NCBI GenBank assembly: GCA_001931875.2
Contig: MSJH02000695.1
Span: 1 to 64,000, forward strand
Direction: 5' to 3'
DNA length: 64,000 bases
Origin: Byssochlamys sp. IMV 00236
Lineage: Eukaryota; Ascomycota; Eurotiomycetes; Eurotiales; Thermoascaceae
Shown here: positions 44,617-58,033 of the stretch, piece by piece
Numbering within the stretch: the stretch's first letter is position 1
Layout: every line of letters starts with the position of its first letter
Made by a program: the position numbers and the translations under genes
Notes under the pieces: model-generated
What the model saw: only the letters and a program-made list of their open reading frames with translations
Databases searched by the model: none
What the model was told of the DNA's origin: nothing

Positions 44617-47600
44617 TTATTTCTCCTTCGTCGGCGACCGGCTTTTCCCATTCTCCTCCGACTCGTCGCTTTCCTCCGGAGAAACTCGCGAGTCTATCCA
44701 GTTGAACACGTCGCTTTTGTGATGTTCGAGCATCTCGCTAAGTCCTGCTTTTGGCGATCGGAGGAGCCGTCCGTAACGCTTGGATGGTTTGCGTCGATTC
44801 TCGAAGTTGCTCCAGACGCCGTGTGCATGGGAGACGTAGACCAGAGAGTTCTGCAGAGAGATACGGTGTTGGTTGATGTTACATGATGCATTGGGAGAGA
44901 AAGAAAAGTGCAGATCTTACCTCTTTGTACCATTTTGAAAGCCAGACTTGAGTATGGGAGGCTATCGCCCGCACTGGGTTTTCAGCTACGAATGAAATGA
45001 CACTGTTCACGCGCTGATAAATGCTGTCTGCGAGGGAATCAGATGCTGCGTCAAGAGGATAACTTAGCAGAATTAGGAACATACCACGATTGATGAGTAG
45101 ATTGGCGACACCGTAAAAAGCGTCTCCAACTCCCAGAAAGAAGATCTCGGTCGCTTCGTTGGGCCTGTCAAAAGTCAGCTTCGTGTTTGTGGCAAATCAT
45201 CTGGCTACCGTGCATACTCAATGTAGTTGTCCCAGAGGTAACCCGCAAGTTCTTCTGTAGCTGTGGGGCGGTTCTCATCTTCGTCTTCGTATTTTCCGGG
45301 AGACTTTGAAACAGTTAGCAGCAAAAACAGGGCAGGGCGTAAAATGACAACTTACGCCATCCGCAGTCACATATTTAGGAATATTGACATCAATCACGGC
45401 GTAGTTCCTCTGTACTGCCCATTCAATGTAGTCCTTCACGATATCAGCCTTGTACTTGTTAGCACAAGCCTTGGTTTTGAGATTGTGGACACTCACCAGC
45501 CAGCAGTTGTGAGGCTCAAGCTTGTTGGTGGTAGGGTTCGGTATGCCCATGATTTCGGGCCTAATGCAGTCGTTAGTGATGTATACTGATTATCAGACCT
45601 GCGACGACTTACGGGTCATGGAAGATCACGATCAGCGGTACAGCTTGATCATAGTTTGATCTACAAGTAATTAGCTAACGGTCATGGACCCGTGTCTGGA
45701 TGACAACTTACGTTGCGAGAACCTGGTTTGCAAAGGATTTCGAGATAGCCGTCCGGTAGATGTAAAGGCTCGTTAGCTTGTAGTTATCATACAAGTGCTT
45801 AGACTGGTATGCTCTGATGACATCTGTACTCGAAGTTAGTCCGCTGTTCCAGCAGGAAATTGATGAGGCCACTTACCGTGAACTCTATCGGTCCATAGAT
45901 GCTCCTCCCGCGGCTCTTTCGGGTACATGCACTTCCAAAATCTGGACTGCGTCATCATCACCCGACGTACTGTATGGACAGCTGGCCGTGAAGGTGCGGT
46001 AGCAGAAAGACGCTCTGGAGGCTCGCCCATAAGGGTCTTTGTGACAGCTAGAGCTGACTTTGAAATGGCTCTGAAATTGTAACCTCCCTGTTGGAAACAT
46101 TGTTAGACATTTCTAGAATGAATCGGCATAATTAGACTCCACTGACCTCCAAACAGACAGCAAGTTTGCCATTTGCAAGCGTCATTAGCATGTGTGTCAT
46201 ATGAGCATAGCATGGAGGGCTAACAAAACATCCTCCAAGCTCGTCACCCGCCGCAGCGTCAAACCCAGAAGCAACTGCGGTCAATTAGCTCGTGCACCTT
46301 CTCTCAAGCGGGAAAAGACATACTGATCACGAGATCTGGGTTGAACTCGCTAGCGATCGGCATAATTACTTGCTGGAATGCAAACAGGTAGTCCCCGTCC
46401 CCCATACCCTGAGATGGCCAAGGGATGTTGATGTTTCTGGTCAAGGGTCAGCAAAGTTGGTCAAACTTGAGAGAAGAGATTCCTACCGTCCAAGACCGGG
46501 GCCCTCGCCACAATGGTCGATGTTACCTTCATCCCCTCCAGGATAGAACTTGCCATCATTGTAGACGTGGAGGGAAATATAGAGGACATTGGGGTCATCG
46601 TAGAATGCTTTCTGGATACCATTTCCTGCGATATTGTAAGCCTACATGGACCACATATTTGGTTTCGTCCGGCGCGCACCATGATGGACATCCCTAGATA
46701 ATAATCAGTACAACATTTCGAGACACGGCTAGCCATTTGATTAGACATACCAGTCAAGAATCATAATCTTGCGGCACTTCTCCCCGAGCTCTTTCTGACA
46801 GACCCTTGCAGCAACAGACACGTTGTTGAAAAGGCAGAATCCCATCGTCTTGTTGTGCTCTGCGTGGTGACCTGGCGGTCGAATCACTGCAATAGCGTTT
46901 TTCACTCTGCGGGTTGCAACAGCCATGCAGGTTTCAATCGCACCACCGACTGACAGAAGAGATGACGCGAAAGTCAGACGGTTAAAATAGATTGAATCGC
47001 GAGTGTGTTCCAATTCAATCAACATATCATCGGTCATGTCTGTCACTTGTCAGTATAACGCGGATCACATGCTAGATAGGAATTACCTTTTGTGCTTTCA
47101 ACAAAAGTATAATGATCAGGGTCATGCACCAGCGAGATTTCGTCGACTGTGGCATCGCGAACGGAGATACGCTGGAGCGGCTGAGAAGCCAGAGGCCTTA
47201 GAGACTCCGGATCATCGACGAGGCCCGCTCGGCACAGCTCCTTGTAGATGTAATAAATGCGACGGGGGTCTTCTGGATGGACATCGGCGGTTGGCCTCAC
47301 TTCGCAGTGATAGCGCATTCTGACGTCGTAGCAGAGACCTGTGGGTAGCGATGCCGTTGGAATCCCCTTCGCAGACGCTGCACCTTCTTCAGACCAGTCC
47401 GAATTCTCTTCCATGATGCTGTCTGCTTTCTCGTGGTATTCAGAATTGGTGTCCTCAACCTCAACCGACTTGGCCAGGATTTTGGTTGAAGAGAACCCAT
47501 CGGTCTCAACTTCAACTTCTGTCTGAATCACCGACTTCACATTGCTAGAATGCTGCTTTTCAGGCCTGGGTGATGCGGGAGGCGAAGTTTGATCTCCATT

Positions 47601-47714
47601 CATGTCCCTTGCAGGTCTTTTGCCCAAGCTAGAATGGGACCGGCTTCCCTGGCCCGCCGGCTGGGGCCTTGAAAGACCAGCGTCTGACATAACAGTGTCT
47701 TCATCTTCTTCCAT
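44617..47714 (-). CDS. hdaA: class II histone deacetylase, HdaA/Hda1 type, with Arb2-like C-terminal domain
   Basis: Fifteen exons, 47714-47087, 47039-46751, 46693-46680, 46625-46487, 46436-46324, 46274-46147, 46087-45877, 45823-45712, 45660-45613, 45560-45497, 45448-45356, 45303-45209, 45164-45085, 45027-44921 and 44850-44617, join in one frame of 784 aa. Catalytic landmarks: R-P-P-G-H-H-A-E-H (His pair about 267/268), W-D-V-H-H-G-N-G (zinc ligands at D307 and H309), S-G-F-D-A-A-A-G-D zinc Asp, and G-G-Y (438-440). After the deacetylase domain comes an Arb2-like region, as in yeast Hda1 and Aspergillus HdaA. It removes acetyl groups from H3/H2B tails and in Aspergillus represses some secondary-metabolite genes. 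Exon 3 is only 14 nt. Acceptors of exons 11 and 14 have an alternative in-frame choice. Confidence 0.93.
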
Positions 47715-49020
47715 GATTGCAGACAGTCAAGTGAGACAAATCTCCATTAACTGTTTGACAACTTGATGGTATCAACAGGACATGACCTGTCAAGGGCCCC
47801 TCCCTTCTGATGCTTGGTACCACAGAATGATAAAAAAACAGGAGAAACCTAGGGATTCTCTGTGAATATTAAAAGCACTGGGGAACTCTGGAAATAGAAA
47901 AACAAAGATCTGTGCTGGGTATCTCAAACGGTGGAGCAGGAGGAGTAAGTCCAAAGCAACAGTGGCCTTGCACAGGGACAACTTGTAAGGGGAAAAGGTG
48001 CACAAAAGTGAGGTTTGAGACCGACAAACAAGACAAAAGCGGGTCACCTAAACACGTCAATAGGGGAATAATAGTACACAATCAATATAGTTACGCATGC
48101 ATCTTCCGAAGTGTGAGTTGATATAGGGTAACTTTGGTAGTTAACTAGCTCGGCGATGAAGCTCAACTGGGCTCCAATCCCACGTGACCGGGTTAGTGAG
48201 AGCTGTGGAAATTGGTGTGAAGGATGGACCACCTTCCAGAGAAAGGCCAATAGTTAATAGCCGCAGTGGACGTGCTGTGGAATGCAGCAGAGAGACAGCC
48301 TGTCTGTATATGGCATCAGGGTGTGGAATTGGGATAAATTGCGTCTTTGATCCCTTTTGGATCATCGAGACTCCGAGCGTTCGCCGCAACAGACCGCAGC
48401 CTATCACAGAGCTACGTGCATAGCTTAGTCATCTTCATATCCAGTCAACTACTCATTCTCCTTTCTATTCATGCATTGTAAAGACATAGTTCGGTTCATT
48501 ATGATCGCATTTTGATCTCCTTAATAGATCGTTATCAAGGGGTTGGTGGTCTGAGAATTTGGCAGGCACAAACCCCGGAGCAGACAGGCGTTGGTCAGAA
48601 TAAGTAAATCCAAGCCAGGAGAATTATGCAAGCTAGTTCCTATCAGCACATACAGATGCTACATTGACCGTAAATACTAATTGCAGGCAGTTCCATATGC
48701 GGATTGCGACTGCCGATTGTACGTTAACTTGGTTCTCGGTTACTGTAAAGCTTACGGTTCTCAGTTTAGGAAATTTCATATGCAGTTCATCTCATTAAAT
48801 GTAGGGCATGTATCGGATTTTATGTTACTGATTCATATGATGTTCCCCGTCCAGATTCCAGTCTGAAATCGGCTCATCATTTTTGCCAGATGATTGCCCA
48901 GAATAAATGTAGGACAGTCCGCGATCTCAGACCTTGACTCTCGTCTCGGGCTGGCACGATAGATCATGACTGGAGATCTCACTACAGGAGACTCCGCGCT
49001 TCTAACTTCTGTCCTGATTC
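47715..49020. other. intergenic, hdaA upstream and GAPDH downstream region
   Basis: About 1.3 kb. The hdaA promoter should lie at 47715-48300 and the GAPDH 3' UTR near 48800-49020. No gene or convincing structured element was seen. Confidence 0.4.
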
Positions 49021-50388
<1,368 letters not shown>

Positions 50389-50397
50389 GTTTGCTGT

Positions 50398-50720
50398 CTG
50401 CTTTGGCGGGGTAATAGCTTGTCAGCGTAGCTCTCAAACCGGATGGCAACGAGGAGGATGATAAACCGTAGATCGGAGACAGAACCACGGATAGCAAAGG
50501 AAGACTCACTGTTGGATAGAGACTGAATAGATGGGACAAGATACAAGATGTTTGTTGTTTAGAAACAGGTCGAGAAGGGTGGGCTGGAAGAAGAAGAAGG
50601 ATGACGGGGGCGGGGGAGGGGAAGAAAAAGGCAGGCCAGTTCGGGCTGACGCAACAGACCGATCACCGCGGGCGACTAGTAAAATACGGACACCGGACGG
50701 GCGCAGCTTACCATTCGAAT
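50398..50720 (-). promoter_or_regulatory. GAPDH leader intron and pyrimidine-rich promoter region
   Basis: On the minus strand a GTGAGT donor (50509-50504) and a CAG acceptor (50400-50398), ten bases before the ATG, mark a probable 5' UTR intron. Upstream, 50560-50640 is a long C/T tract, the pattern seen next to the transcription start of highly expressed Aspergillus glycolytic genes. No individual factor site is claimed. Confidence 0.55.
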
Positions 50721-52251
50721 CGAGCTGACTAGTAAATTAATTTATTAACTACCTACTCTGTACAGTACTACTACTACTACTACTACTAACTCCCTTAGAC
50801 TACCAGGTGTGTAACAGTAACTGCTCCATGTCTCCATGTCTCTCCATGATTCCATTCCAGAGCCTCCCCCGAGGTCCGCCTTTCCGGTTTCATACACCGG
50901 GCAAAGCAGGAAGACTCCCGATATCTACTATCGCCTCGCCGCCAATCATGGAGAATGTTTTGCCCGGGCTATCGGGTGTTATTGGACCTAGGTTGTGCCC
51001 TGGGGTTTCCGTCAACCCATGTGCTGGCATTATTATGTCAGTTCCCCCCTTAAACGTTCTTCCGCATCATGAAGGGGTAAGGAAGGGGTTAAGTTATTAG
51101 TATTAACTACCATACAAAGTGGTTGGTTGATTATTACTTAATCCGCAAGAATACCCAAATGATGCCTGGTGGAGCAGAAGCAGAACATCCCACCTCTAGC
51201 TTACCCGGCTTGCTGTTTTCGGTCCGTTTGTCCGTCCCGGACCAACGATTATCCGCAATCCATTCCCGTCCATCCAGGTCAAGCGACAGCCAGTGAATCG
51301 ATTATATTTAACGGCGGTCTCCCAGAAGACTCACCGGCTGGGCGACGCTGACTCTGTCGGAGACTCTGAGCTAATAAGACTCGACCGCCAGCGTGGTGGA
51401 CCTAGAGTCTTTATTATTATTATTATCATGTTCAAGAGTCCTCCGTTGCCGGAGACTCGAGAGGCCACCGGTGAAGCAAAACAGTTGACACAAAAGCCCC
51501 GCATCGTCTATCAAGCCTGGCAGGAAGCCTCAAAATCTGTTGGGGTGCCCTTTACTTACGCAAATCATAAACTCATCGAATGCCCGCGTCCTAGGTTAAT
51601 CATAATAACGAGAATAATAATAAATAATCATATTCTGCCGGTCTCGCTACTCAGGTTCAGAAAAGGAAAAACCAGCAATCGCCGCCCGAAGGATCTCATG
51701 CGAGACGGCAATGGCTCGGCGTTCTTCTCTTCTCTTCTGCATCTGACAATAGTCTACAGGTTCCTGCCCAATCTCTCATTGCCCGCAGTGTGCCATGCAC
51801 CAGCAAAGCCGCAAAATACGAGGGGTCCGAATCTATTCGCCGCATTCCATCGACACGGCAGCAACAACAGCAAGTAGAATTCCAATCAGCTACGGTATCC
51901 TACCACCGAAGCACCGCTTCCAAGGTCCTTACGCAGACACTCTTACGCATGAAGACCCGATCCACCATGACGGATCAGATATACGTGGGACAACGAGATA
52001 ATAATGGCAAAAGTGGAGGGACCATTCCAGCACCGGAAAGTCCTCAAAAGATATAGTAATTCATCTCAGCAGATAGGACCTGTTCTAGCCACATGTAGAC
52101 TCTAAACCGCCACGTGACAGAACACAAGGAAGAGTGCTGGTTGCTTCCTCCGAGAGTATCTCCGCGTTTCAACGTATCTTCTATGCACAAGACATCAGAA
52201 GCCCCGAGCCCGTGTAGGCTTCCAACAGAGGCGGTGGGATCCGTGGTATAT
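50721..52251. other. intergenic with trinucleotide repeats, no gene seen
   Basis: About 1.5 kb of GAPDH upstream sequence and Pho88 3' region. A (TAC)n run lies at about 50767-50789 and a (TTA)n run at 51412-51427, with an AT-rich ATAATAATAA stretch near 51604-51630. A 194-codon frame at 51293-51877 has a poly-Ile stretch from the repeat and no domain; rejected. Confidence 0.45.
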
Positions 52252-53027
52252 TTACTCCTCCTTGACACCACCCCTCCAGTTCTTCTCGGCCTGCTCAATG
52301 GACGCCTTGTCGCTCTTGATCTCGCCCTGGCCCATGCCCATGAAGCTCTGACCAGCCTTGAACGGCCGCTGGAGGTCACCGGTGGCCGGCTTGCCGAACA
52401 GGTGGATCTTGACCAAGTTACCCTCAAGGGCGCCCTTGAGAGGAATGATCGACTGGATCAACAGTGGGTTGGTGTACTTGAAGTACAGGTGCATCACGGC
52501 CATCATGCCAACACCCATCAGCTGCGTCTTGATCAGCTGACGCAGTTGCTGCTTGTCGTACTCCATCACAGTGGTAGTGACCGGACGCGGTTTGTCTCCG
52601 GTACCCACCGGGGCGGGCTCGACATATTGGAGCGTTTTCATATCTGTCGTTTTGCCGAGTCAGCAGCTTGATCCCCAAGTACAACCGATCGGACAAGCAG
52701 AAGATAAGAGAGTACAAAGGGTAAGTAATGGCGCTAAGGTACCTTTCTTTTTGTTGATCTGAGCCTGCACGTAGAGGTAGATGCCCAGGATGATCAGGTT
52801 CGAAATGATGTACATAGCTCGAACACCGAGGAGCACATCAGGATTGTCAAATGGAATCCTCTTGGACACCTGCATCATCACCAGGATGATGGCCAGGTTT
52901 GTTCTGTAAAGCAACTCTACGTTAGCGATATCTACCTCCCAGCGGCAAATCTCTCTTGGTGATGGCGATGGCGATTTGCGATCGCGCAGGGAACAAGGGC
53001 TAAAACGTACATCTGAGGAGAAACCAT
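52252..53027 (-). CDS. Pho88/Snd3-type ER membrane protein
   Basis: Exons 53027-53011, 52903-52743 and 52643-52252 give 189 aa. N-L-A-I-I-L-V-M-M-Q-V-S-K-R-I-P-F-D-N-P, then a membrane span I-I-S-N-L-I-I-L-G-I-Y-L-Y-V, D-K-Q-Q-L-R-Q-L-I-K-T and the second hydrophobic region M-A-V-M-H-L-Y-F-K-Y-T-N-P-L-L-I-Q-S-I-I-P-L-K are the conserved Pho88 blocks. In yeast the protein (Pho88/Snd3) is an abundant ER protein of the SND targeting route and was first found as affecting phosphate uptake. The gene is divergent from H2A.Z across ~1.3 kb. Exon 1 is 17 nt, so the start codon lies in a mini-exon. Confidence 0.92.
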
Positions 53028-54346
53028 TTTGGAACCCGGAGGCACCACCGATAGTGACACGAAGAAAGAAGGACGGAGGAGGTTGACAAGGAGCAGATGG
53101 CTGGTGAAGGAGATCGGAAATCGGAAATCTCAAGAGCTCGGCCGGGGAAAAGACCAAAGTTGTCCAGATCGTAGGATGTCACGTGCACGTCCAAGTTGTT
53201 GGCCGGCTTACTACTAGATATCCGACAAGCGCAACGCGACTGATAAAGGGCAAGGATGGCGCGATAGCGCCATCAACCTAACTCGAGAAAAATATTGTAC
53301 GTATCCGCGTCTCTGAAAGAATGTAAGGAAAGAGCACAATAGTACTCTTCTCATAAGTTCTCCATCATGACATGCGTAGCTAATGTTATACGTTCATGGA
53401 GTTGCCGAATCACAATTGAATTATTTTGAGTTTCTTAGTCGCAAGCGATCTGTAGATAGGTACCTTTGATGCGCCCAGAGCTCGTTTTGCAGCTCACGTT
53501 ACTGCTTAAGGCCTACGTAAGACCATCAAATAATACTGTAGCAGATCACAGGTCGGCATCAGAACGCTTTTATGAACTATAGGTGAGACCTATACAAGAG
53601 CTAGTTGAGAATATACACGCGCATATTAATCTGTACTTGTATCATTAAATAATGCGGAGAAGCTCGCCCCCTCCGGAGTTCCATGTGCGGCTGTCGCGGC
53701 GCACTTAGTCATTTGATCACATGACTTCTGAGATAAGCAACTTTTGACAACCATCGCAGCTCCAAGAGTTGCAGCTTCATGTCATAAGATGCCTCATTGA
53801 CCTGCAGTATACCAACATCTATCTGTGCAGAACCCTCTCAGGACATCTGAAGGTTATAGTCTGAGACTGGATACTTGACTACATCATGATTCGACGGTGA
53901 TTACGAATCTTTTTCTCACTAACTGAGCCACAGGACACCACAGATGCCTTGATCACTGCGAGACATATTCTTTTGCTCATGGAGACTGACAAAATGTTAT
54001 TATACTGACTCGTTGTGTTTTCTGTTCAATTCCTTGTGTTCTTCCTGCATTTCCATCATGCTGCGCTCTTCACTTGCTGTTCTCATCATCCTTCACTGTC
54101 AACAGGCGCTCTTCTCCAGGCCGCCGTGCGTTTCTGTCCCGATCGGGACTAGCGCCACTTCAGGCTTGACGCCGTCTTTAGCGACTGAGATGGGCTTGAC
54201 ATTTCTGCCTTCTTCATCCATCAACAACGCGCGCGCTTTTCACCCCTCCGATCGTCTCGACTCCCACACTTGAGTCTGATTGTCTCGCAACTGCATCTGA
54301 CGCGACATAACGACCGACGCGACACCAAATCTCGAACTATTTCGAT
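53028..54346. other. divergent intergenic region between Pho88 and H2A.Z
   Basis: About 1.3 kb expected to hold both promoters. The last 150 bp before the H2A.Z ATG are C/T-rich with CGACGCGACA-type repeats. No gene seen. Confidence 0.45.
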
Positions 54347-55165
54347 ATGCCTGGCGGAAAGGGAAAGTCGATCGGCGGCAAGAACGCCCCCAAGGATGCG
54401 GCGGGGAAGACGCAGAAGTCTCACAGTGCGAAGGCTGGTCTGCAGGTTGGTGACCCGATCTCTCCGAACCTATGTCGACTGCCCCTCATATCCTCCAACT
54501 TGGCCTTTGTTGTGCATGTACTTTGACGACCACAAACGCTCTTCCCTCCACATGAGGACGCGATAAGAGGAGTGATGGTGGTTGTGAAGCTTTGCGATGT
54601 TTCTTCGGTTTCATTCATCTCGGGTCTTCGCCTCCGTTGCCAACTTTGTCGCACCGTGGCGCTCAATCTTCATCTCTATTTTGGACGTACTTTCTCGAAA
54701 GTGACCTTTGCTAACATCTCTTGTCTGGCAGTTCCCTTGCGGTCGTGTTAAACGTTTCTTGAAGAACAACACGCAGAACAAGATGCGCGTCGGTGCTAAA
54801 GGTCAGTCATCCCATTTACCTGTTCTATCCACTTGCGCGTGTCTCTGGTTACGGGCCAGCTCAAGATTCTGGCACCATAGCTATCATGAAAGGTGTATAG
54901 CTAACTTATTTCCACAGCTGCCGTCTACGTCACTGCTGTTCTCGAGTACCTGACTGCCGAAGTCCTCGAACTTGCTGGTAACGCCGCCAAGGATCTCAAG
55001 GTCAAGCGTATTACCCCGCGTCACCTGCAGCTTGCTATCAGAGGTGATGAGGAGCTTGACACGCTCATCCGCGCGACCATCGCCTTTGGTGGTGTCCTAC
55101 CTCGTATCAACCGGGCTCTGCTGCTCAAGGTTGAGCAGAAGAAGAAGAACAAGATTGATGCGTGA
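54347..55165 (+). CDS. histone variant H2A.Z
   Basis: Exons 54347-54445, 54732-54801 and 54918-55165 give 138 aa. The histone fold reads [59 protein letters not shown]. The H2A.Z-specific feature is the [10 protein letters not shown] acidic patch extension with G-G-V-L-P (canonical H2A has G-G-V-I/L-P-x-I and N-D-E-E-L-N). The N-terminus is Lys/Gly-rich (acetylation sites likely). H2A.Z replaces H2A around promoters through the SWR1 complex. The first intron is long for this gene class (286 bp) and the second is 116 bp. Confidence 0.95.
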
Positions 55166-55275
55166 ACGAACGGGGTGTTTGACAATTCCTAGCGTCTCCG
55201 GTCTTTCCTACGACATAAAAAAAAGAAAGTCTTCCCTGTTATCGATTCCTGCGACTCGAGGTCGCAATACGGGAT

Positions 55276-55368
55276 GTTGGCCTGCCGGGAGCGGTGTCCA
55301 AGTGAGGACACCGCATATACTAAGTCGGCAGTCCTTACCTAACGGCCGTGGAATGATCCCAGGCCAAC
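55276..55368 (+). ncRNA. self-complementary multi-stem element downstream of H2A.Z
   Basis: Outer arms GTTGGCCT (55276-55283) and AGGCCAAC (55361-55368) are perfect 8-bp complements 77 bp apart. Inside is a perfect 9-bp hairpin, GCGGTGTCC (55291-55299) with GGACACCGC (55306-55314), around a 6-nt loop. GCCG at 55284-55287 can pair with CGGC at 55326-55329, enclosing the hairpin, and ACGGCCGT lies between the inner and outer closing arms. It lies 110 bp after the H2A.Z stop, so it is either a 3' UTR structure or a separate small RNA. The strand is inferred from the H2A.Z transcript. No known family assigned. Confidence 0.4.
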
Positions 55369-58033
55369 ATTTCGCCTTTTGCGGTCGGTGTTGCGTCCGC
55401 TGTCTCCCTGTCTTTGTTTTATTCCCCGGCTGTTAACTGTCTCTGCTCCTTGTCTATGTCCATTCATCTGGTTTGATTCGATTCAAAAGGGCGCTGTAAT
55501 GGGTAAAGGGGGACATGGATAGCGGGAAACATTCTTAAGTTAAGGAGTCAGTTCTTACTGGCTTTTATTTGATGGATTTCACACCAAGTGCGCTGTTTAA
55601 TTGCGGAGATTGTATCAGTAGTTATTGATTTGAGGCGAATCCAATACCACCTAGGGAGATGAGCTGTGCGTGGCTATTTTCTATTATCACGTAGACATGA
55701 AGAGTGCTATAGCGGTCTATGGAGACGCTGATTTGCGTGCTGCACGCACTTCGACCGTCGGTAAATCGAGACAAGTGTGCATTTATACATACATTCCCAT
55801 CAACCAATCCAATATAAATAAACAACGCGTAGGTTCAACTTCGGTAAGGATCGAATTATTCGACCCCTTCATATCATATCCCACCTTTACCGTAGAATCA
55901 CTTCATACAGAAATCATCTTTCCAAACTCGGTTGGTTTGTCGAAAAATCCTCACAACATGGATTGTCACCTCTCTTCAACAGACGAGTGTGAGTGTACAT
56001 CCCATCGCGATATGTGTATTAATACGGTATGCCTATTCTCAATTTCGATCCTTTTCGACTGATCATGTCGGATACGTAGCAGGGTCTTCTCATTTTCTGT
56101 CCAGTTTTAGTAGAAAATATATAATATATCATGGTATGTGTCATACCAACAGCAATATTCGTGAAGTTATATTTATATATTAAACGTCTTCCTGTGGTTA
56201 CGGCATATTGTGAAATAGCACATTAATTAGTAGTAGTATGGATTTAATAACCTAGTCTAATCAGATGAAAAAAACTTATGGTATTCATCTCTGAGAGAGT
56301 TTATGTAACTTAGGTTTAGAGTTACCACGATGGTAGTTATAACTATCGGTATCTAGCATTCTCTCGAAACCCTCCGCAGCAGAGCAGACAGAAGTAAGAT
56401 CTGGGAAGTATGCCAATTCGAATGAGAATTCCTCTTTGAACGCGACGACGCGAGCCAGGTTGGCATTCCAGTACCTTGGCTACGGTTCCGACGGCATGCT
56501 CGACCTTGATCTGTTTACGGGAGCTTGCGTGGGCTATCTACCTAGTTATCTAAGATAACGAGATTAAAAATCTTAGTCTAGACGCGTGATTTCAAGCCCT
56601 ATGGAATGTAAACCCGAGGCACGTGGAGTAAACATTCAGAGGACTTTCTTGTTGGGCTTTAAGAGAATATTAACCGACGTTAAGCACAGTAATTTGTTAT
56701 ATGTAGATAGTTACGTTGGCATTTGTCTAAACACGGGTAAAGGTGGATTTTCTATCCCATAACTGATTAGGATGGAACAAAATTTGAGACAACTTCAGCA
56801 TTATTTCATGACATCGATTTCACAATAGAATCGTAGAAAATGAAAATGTTGACTTTGTTCAATGTTGGGTTTTCTGTTTCGATAATGCCCGAGCTCATCA
56901 TTTCTGCCTGAAACCAGAAAAATGGGAGCAATGTCCATCAGTTCCAGTCACGTTAGCAACTAGCCCTCGCAATATGCAGATATGGTCATGGCAGCAAGCA
57001 GGAAGTATGATCGTTGCACCCAGCAAGGGTCGAGAAGAAAAAGATATAAAGCAAATCCAACAAAATCATACTAAGAACATACATATATTGTGAAATCTGT
57101 GATACTAAAGAGGTACTTGATGAATAAAAGACGACGGAAGAGAAGAGGTAAGAAAAAGCACCCCCGGGACCGGGTGAGGTATTAAAGACAGCAGCAAGCG
57201 GAAAAAGAGGTTGCCATAATCGCAGAACATAAACGCCAACTTTATGTCAGGGGGAGGAGAGAGAGATAGAGAGAGAGACGAGAACTGGGACCATATCCTG
57301 CGTTGTAGATAAAACATAAGAAGGAATGGAACCGGATGCACTTCTCAGAAGGATCGATGGAAATATGACTGGACAGTCGCACAAGCATCACCTGCAGAAT
57401 ACACTAGCAGACGTGTTAGTTACCTGATGCTCCTGGTCGCACGATAAAGCAGTCATGACCAGAAACATGTCGAGCTACCAGGGACAGTCGAAATCAGATT
57501 TGACGCGGTCGCGGTGGGAAGCGAATCCATCCTGCACAGCACGGATTCGACAAAATATTAGAGCACAGCGGTAATAGACGAAATCGGACAAAACAGTAAA
57601 TCAATGCGAGGTGTCCCATGTACAAACGGACAAACATGCAAATGCTGATATGCGATCCCTATCCCAGTCAAATAGGATTCTGGCGCTTTTTCTTCTTTTT
57701 GGTTCTTCATATCCTCCTTTTCCGTCTGGCACAAAACAAAAAGTATGCTGCTGCATGCAAGGCGCCCGCCCGCCAATGGTTCAGAGCTTTTTTCTTCAAT
57801 TTCGAGCACAAGAAAGAAGTCCATCCAATCAGCCTTTCTGTTAGGCTGTCCCCAAAATAACATCTGAACCTGGACAGTCGGGGTAAATTTTTGGTTTCTC
57901 TTGAGTGTCGTCTCGTCATCCCTCATCGAATCGTAAAGCCACGCATCCATCAAGTGATGGGGCTCGTGATATAAAAATCGTGGTCGTCTTGTCATAGTCC
58001 GCAATCTTGACAACAAAAACATTTCTTTCATCT
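55369..58033. other. long intergenic stretch, no intact gene
   Basis: About 2.7 kb between H2A.Z and the RRM/R3H gene. It includes a minus-strand protein-like stretch near 56285-56480 without a start, and a GA/CT microsatellite near 57250-57285. The 57.1-58.0 kb part is probably 3' UTR of the RRM/R3H gene. Confidence 0.4.
57250..57285. repeat. (GA)n-type simple repeat
   Basis: GAGA-rich tract with single interruptions read directly, in the probable 3' UTR of the RRM/R3H gene. Confidence 0.8.

Noticed and set aside
51293..51877. 194-codon plus-strand frame upstream of GAPDH
   Set aside because: Contains a poly-Ile run encoded by an ATT repeat and no family motif; lies in intergenic sequence.
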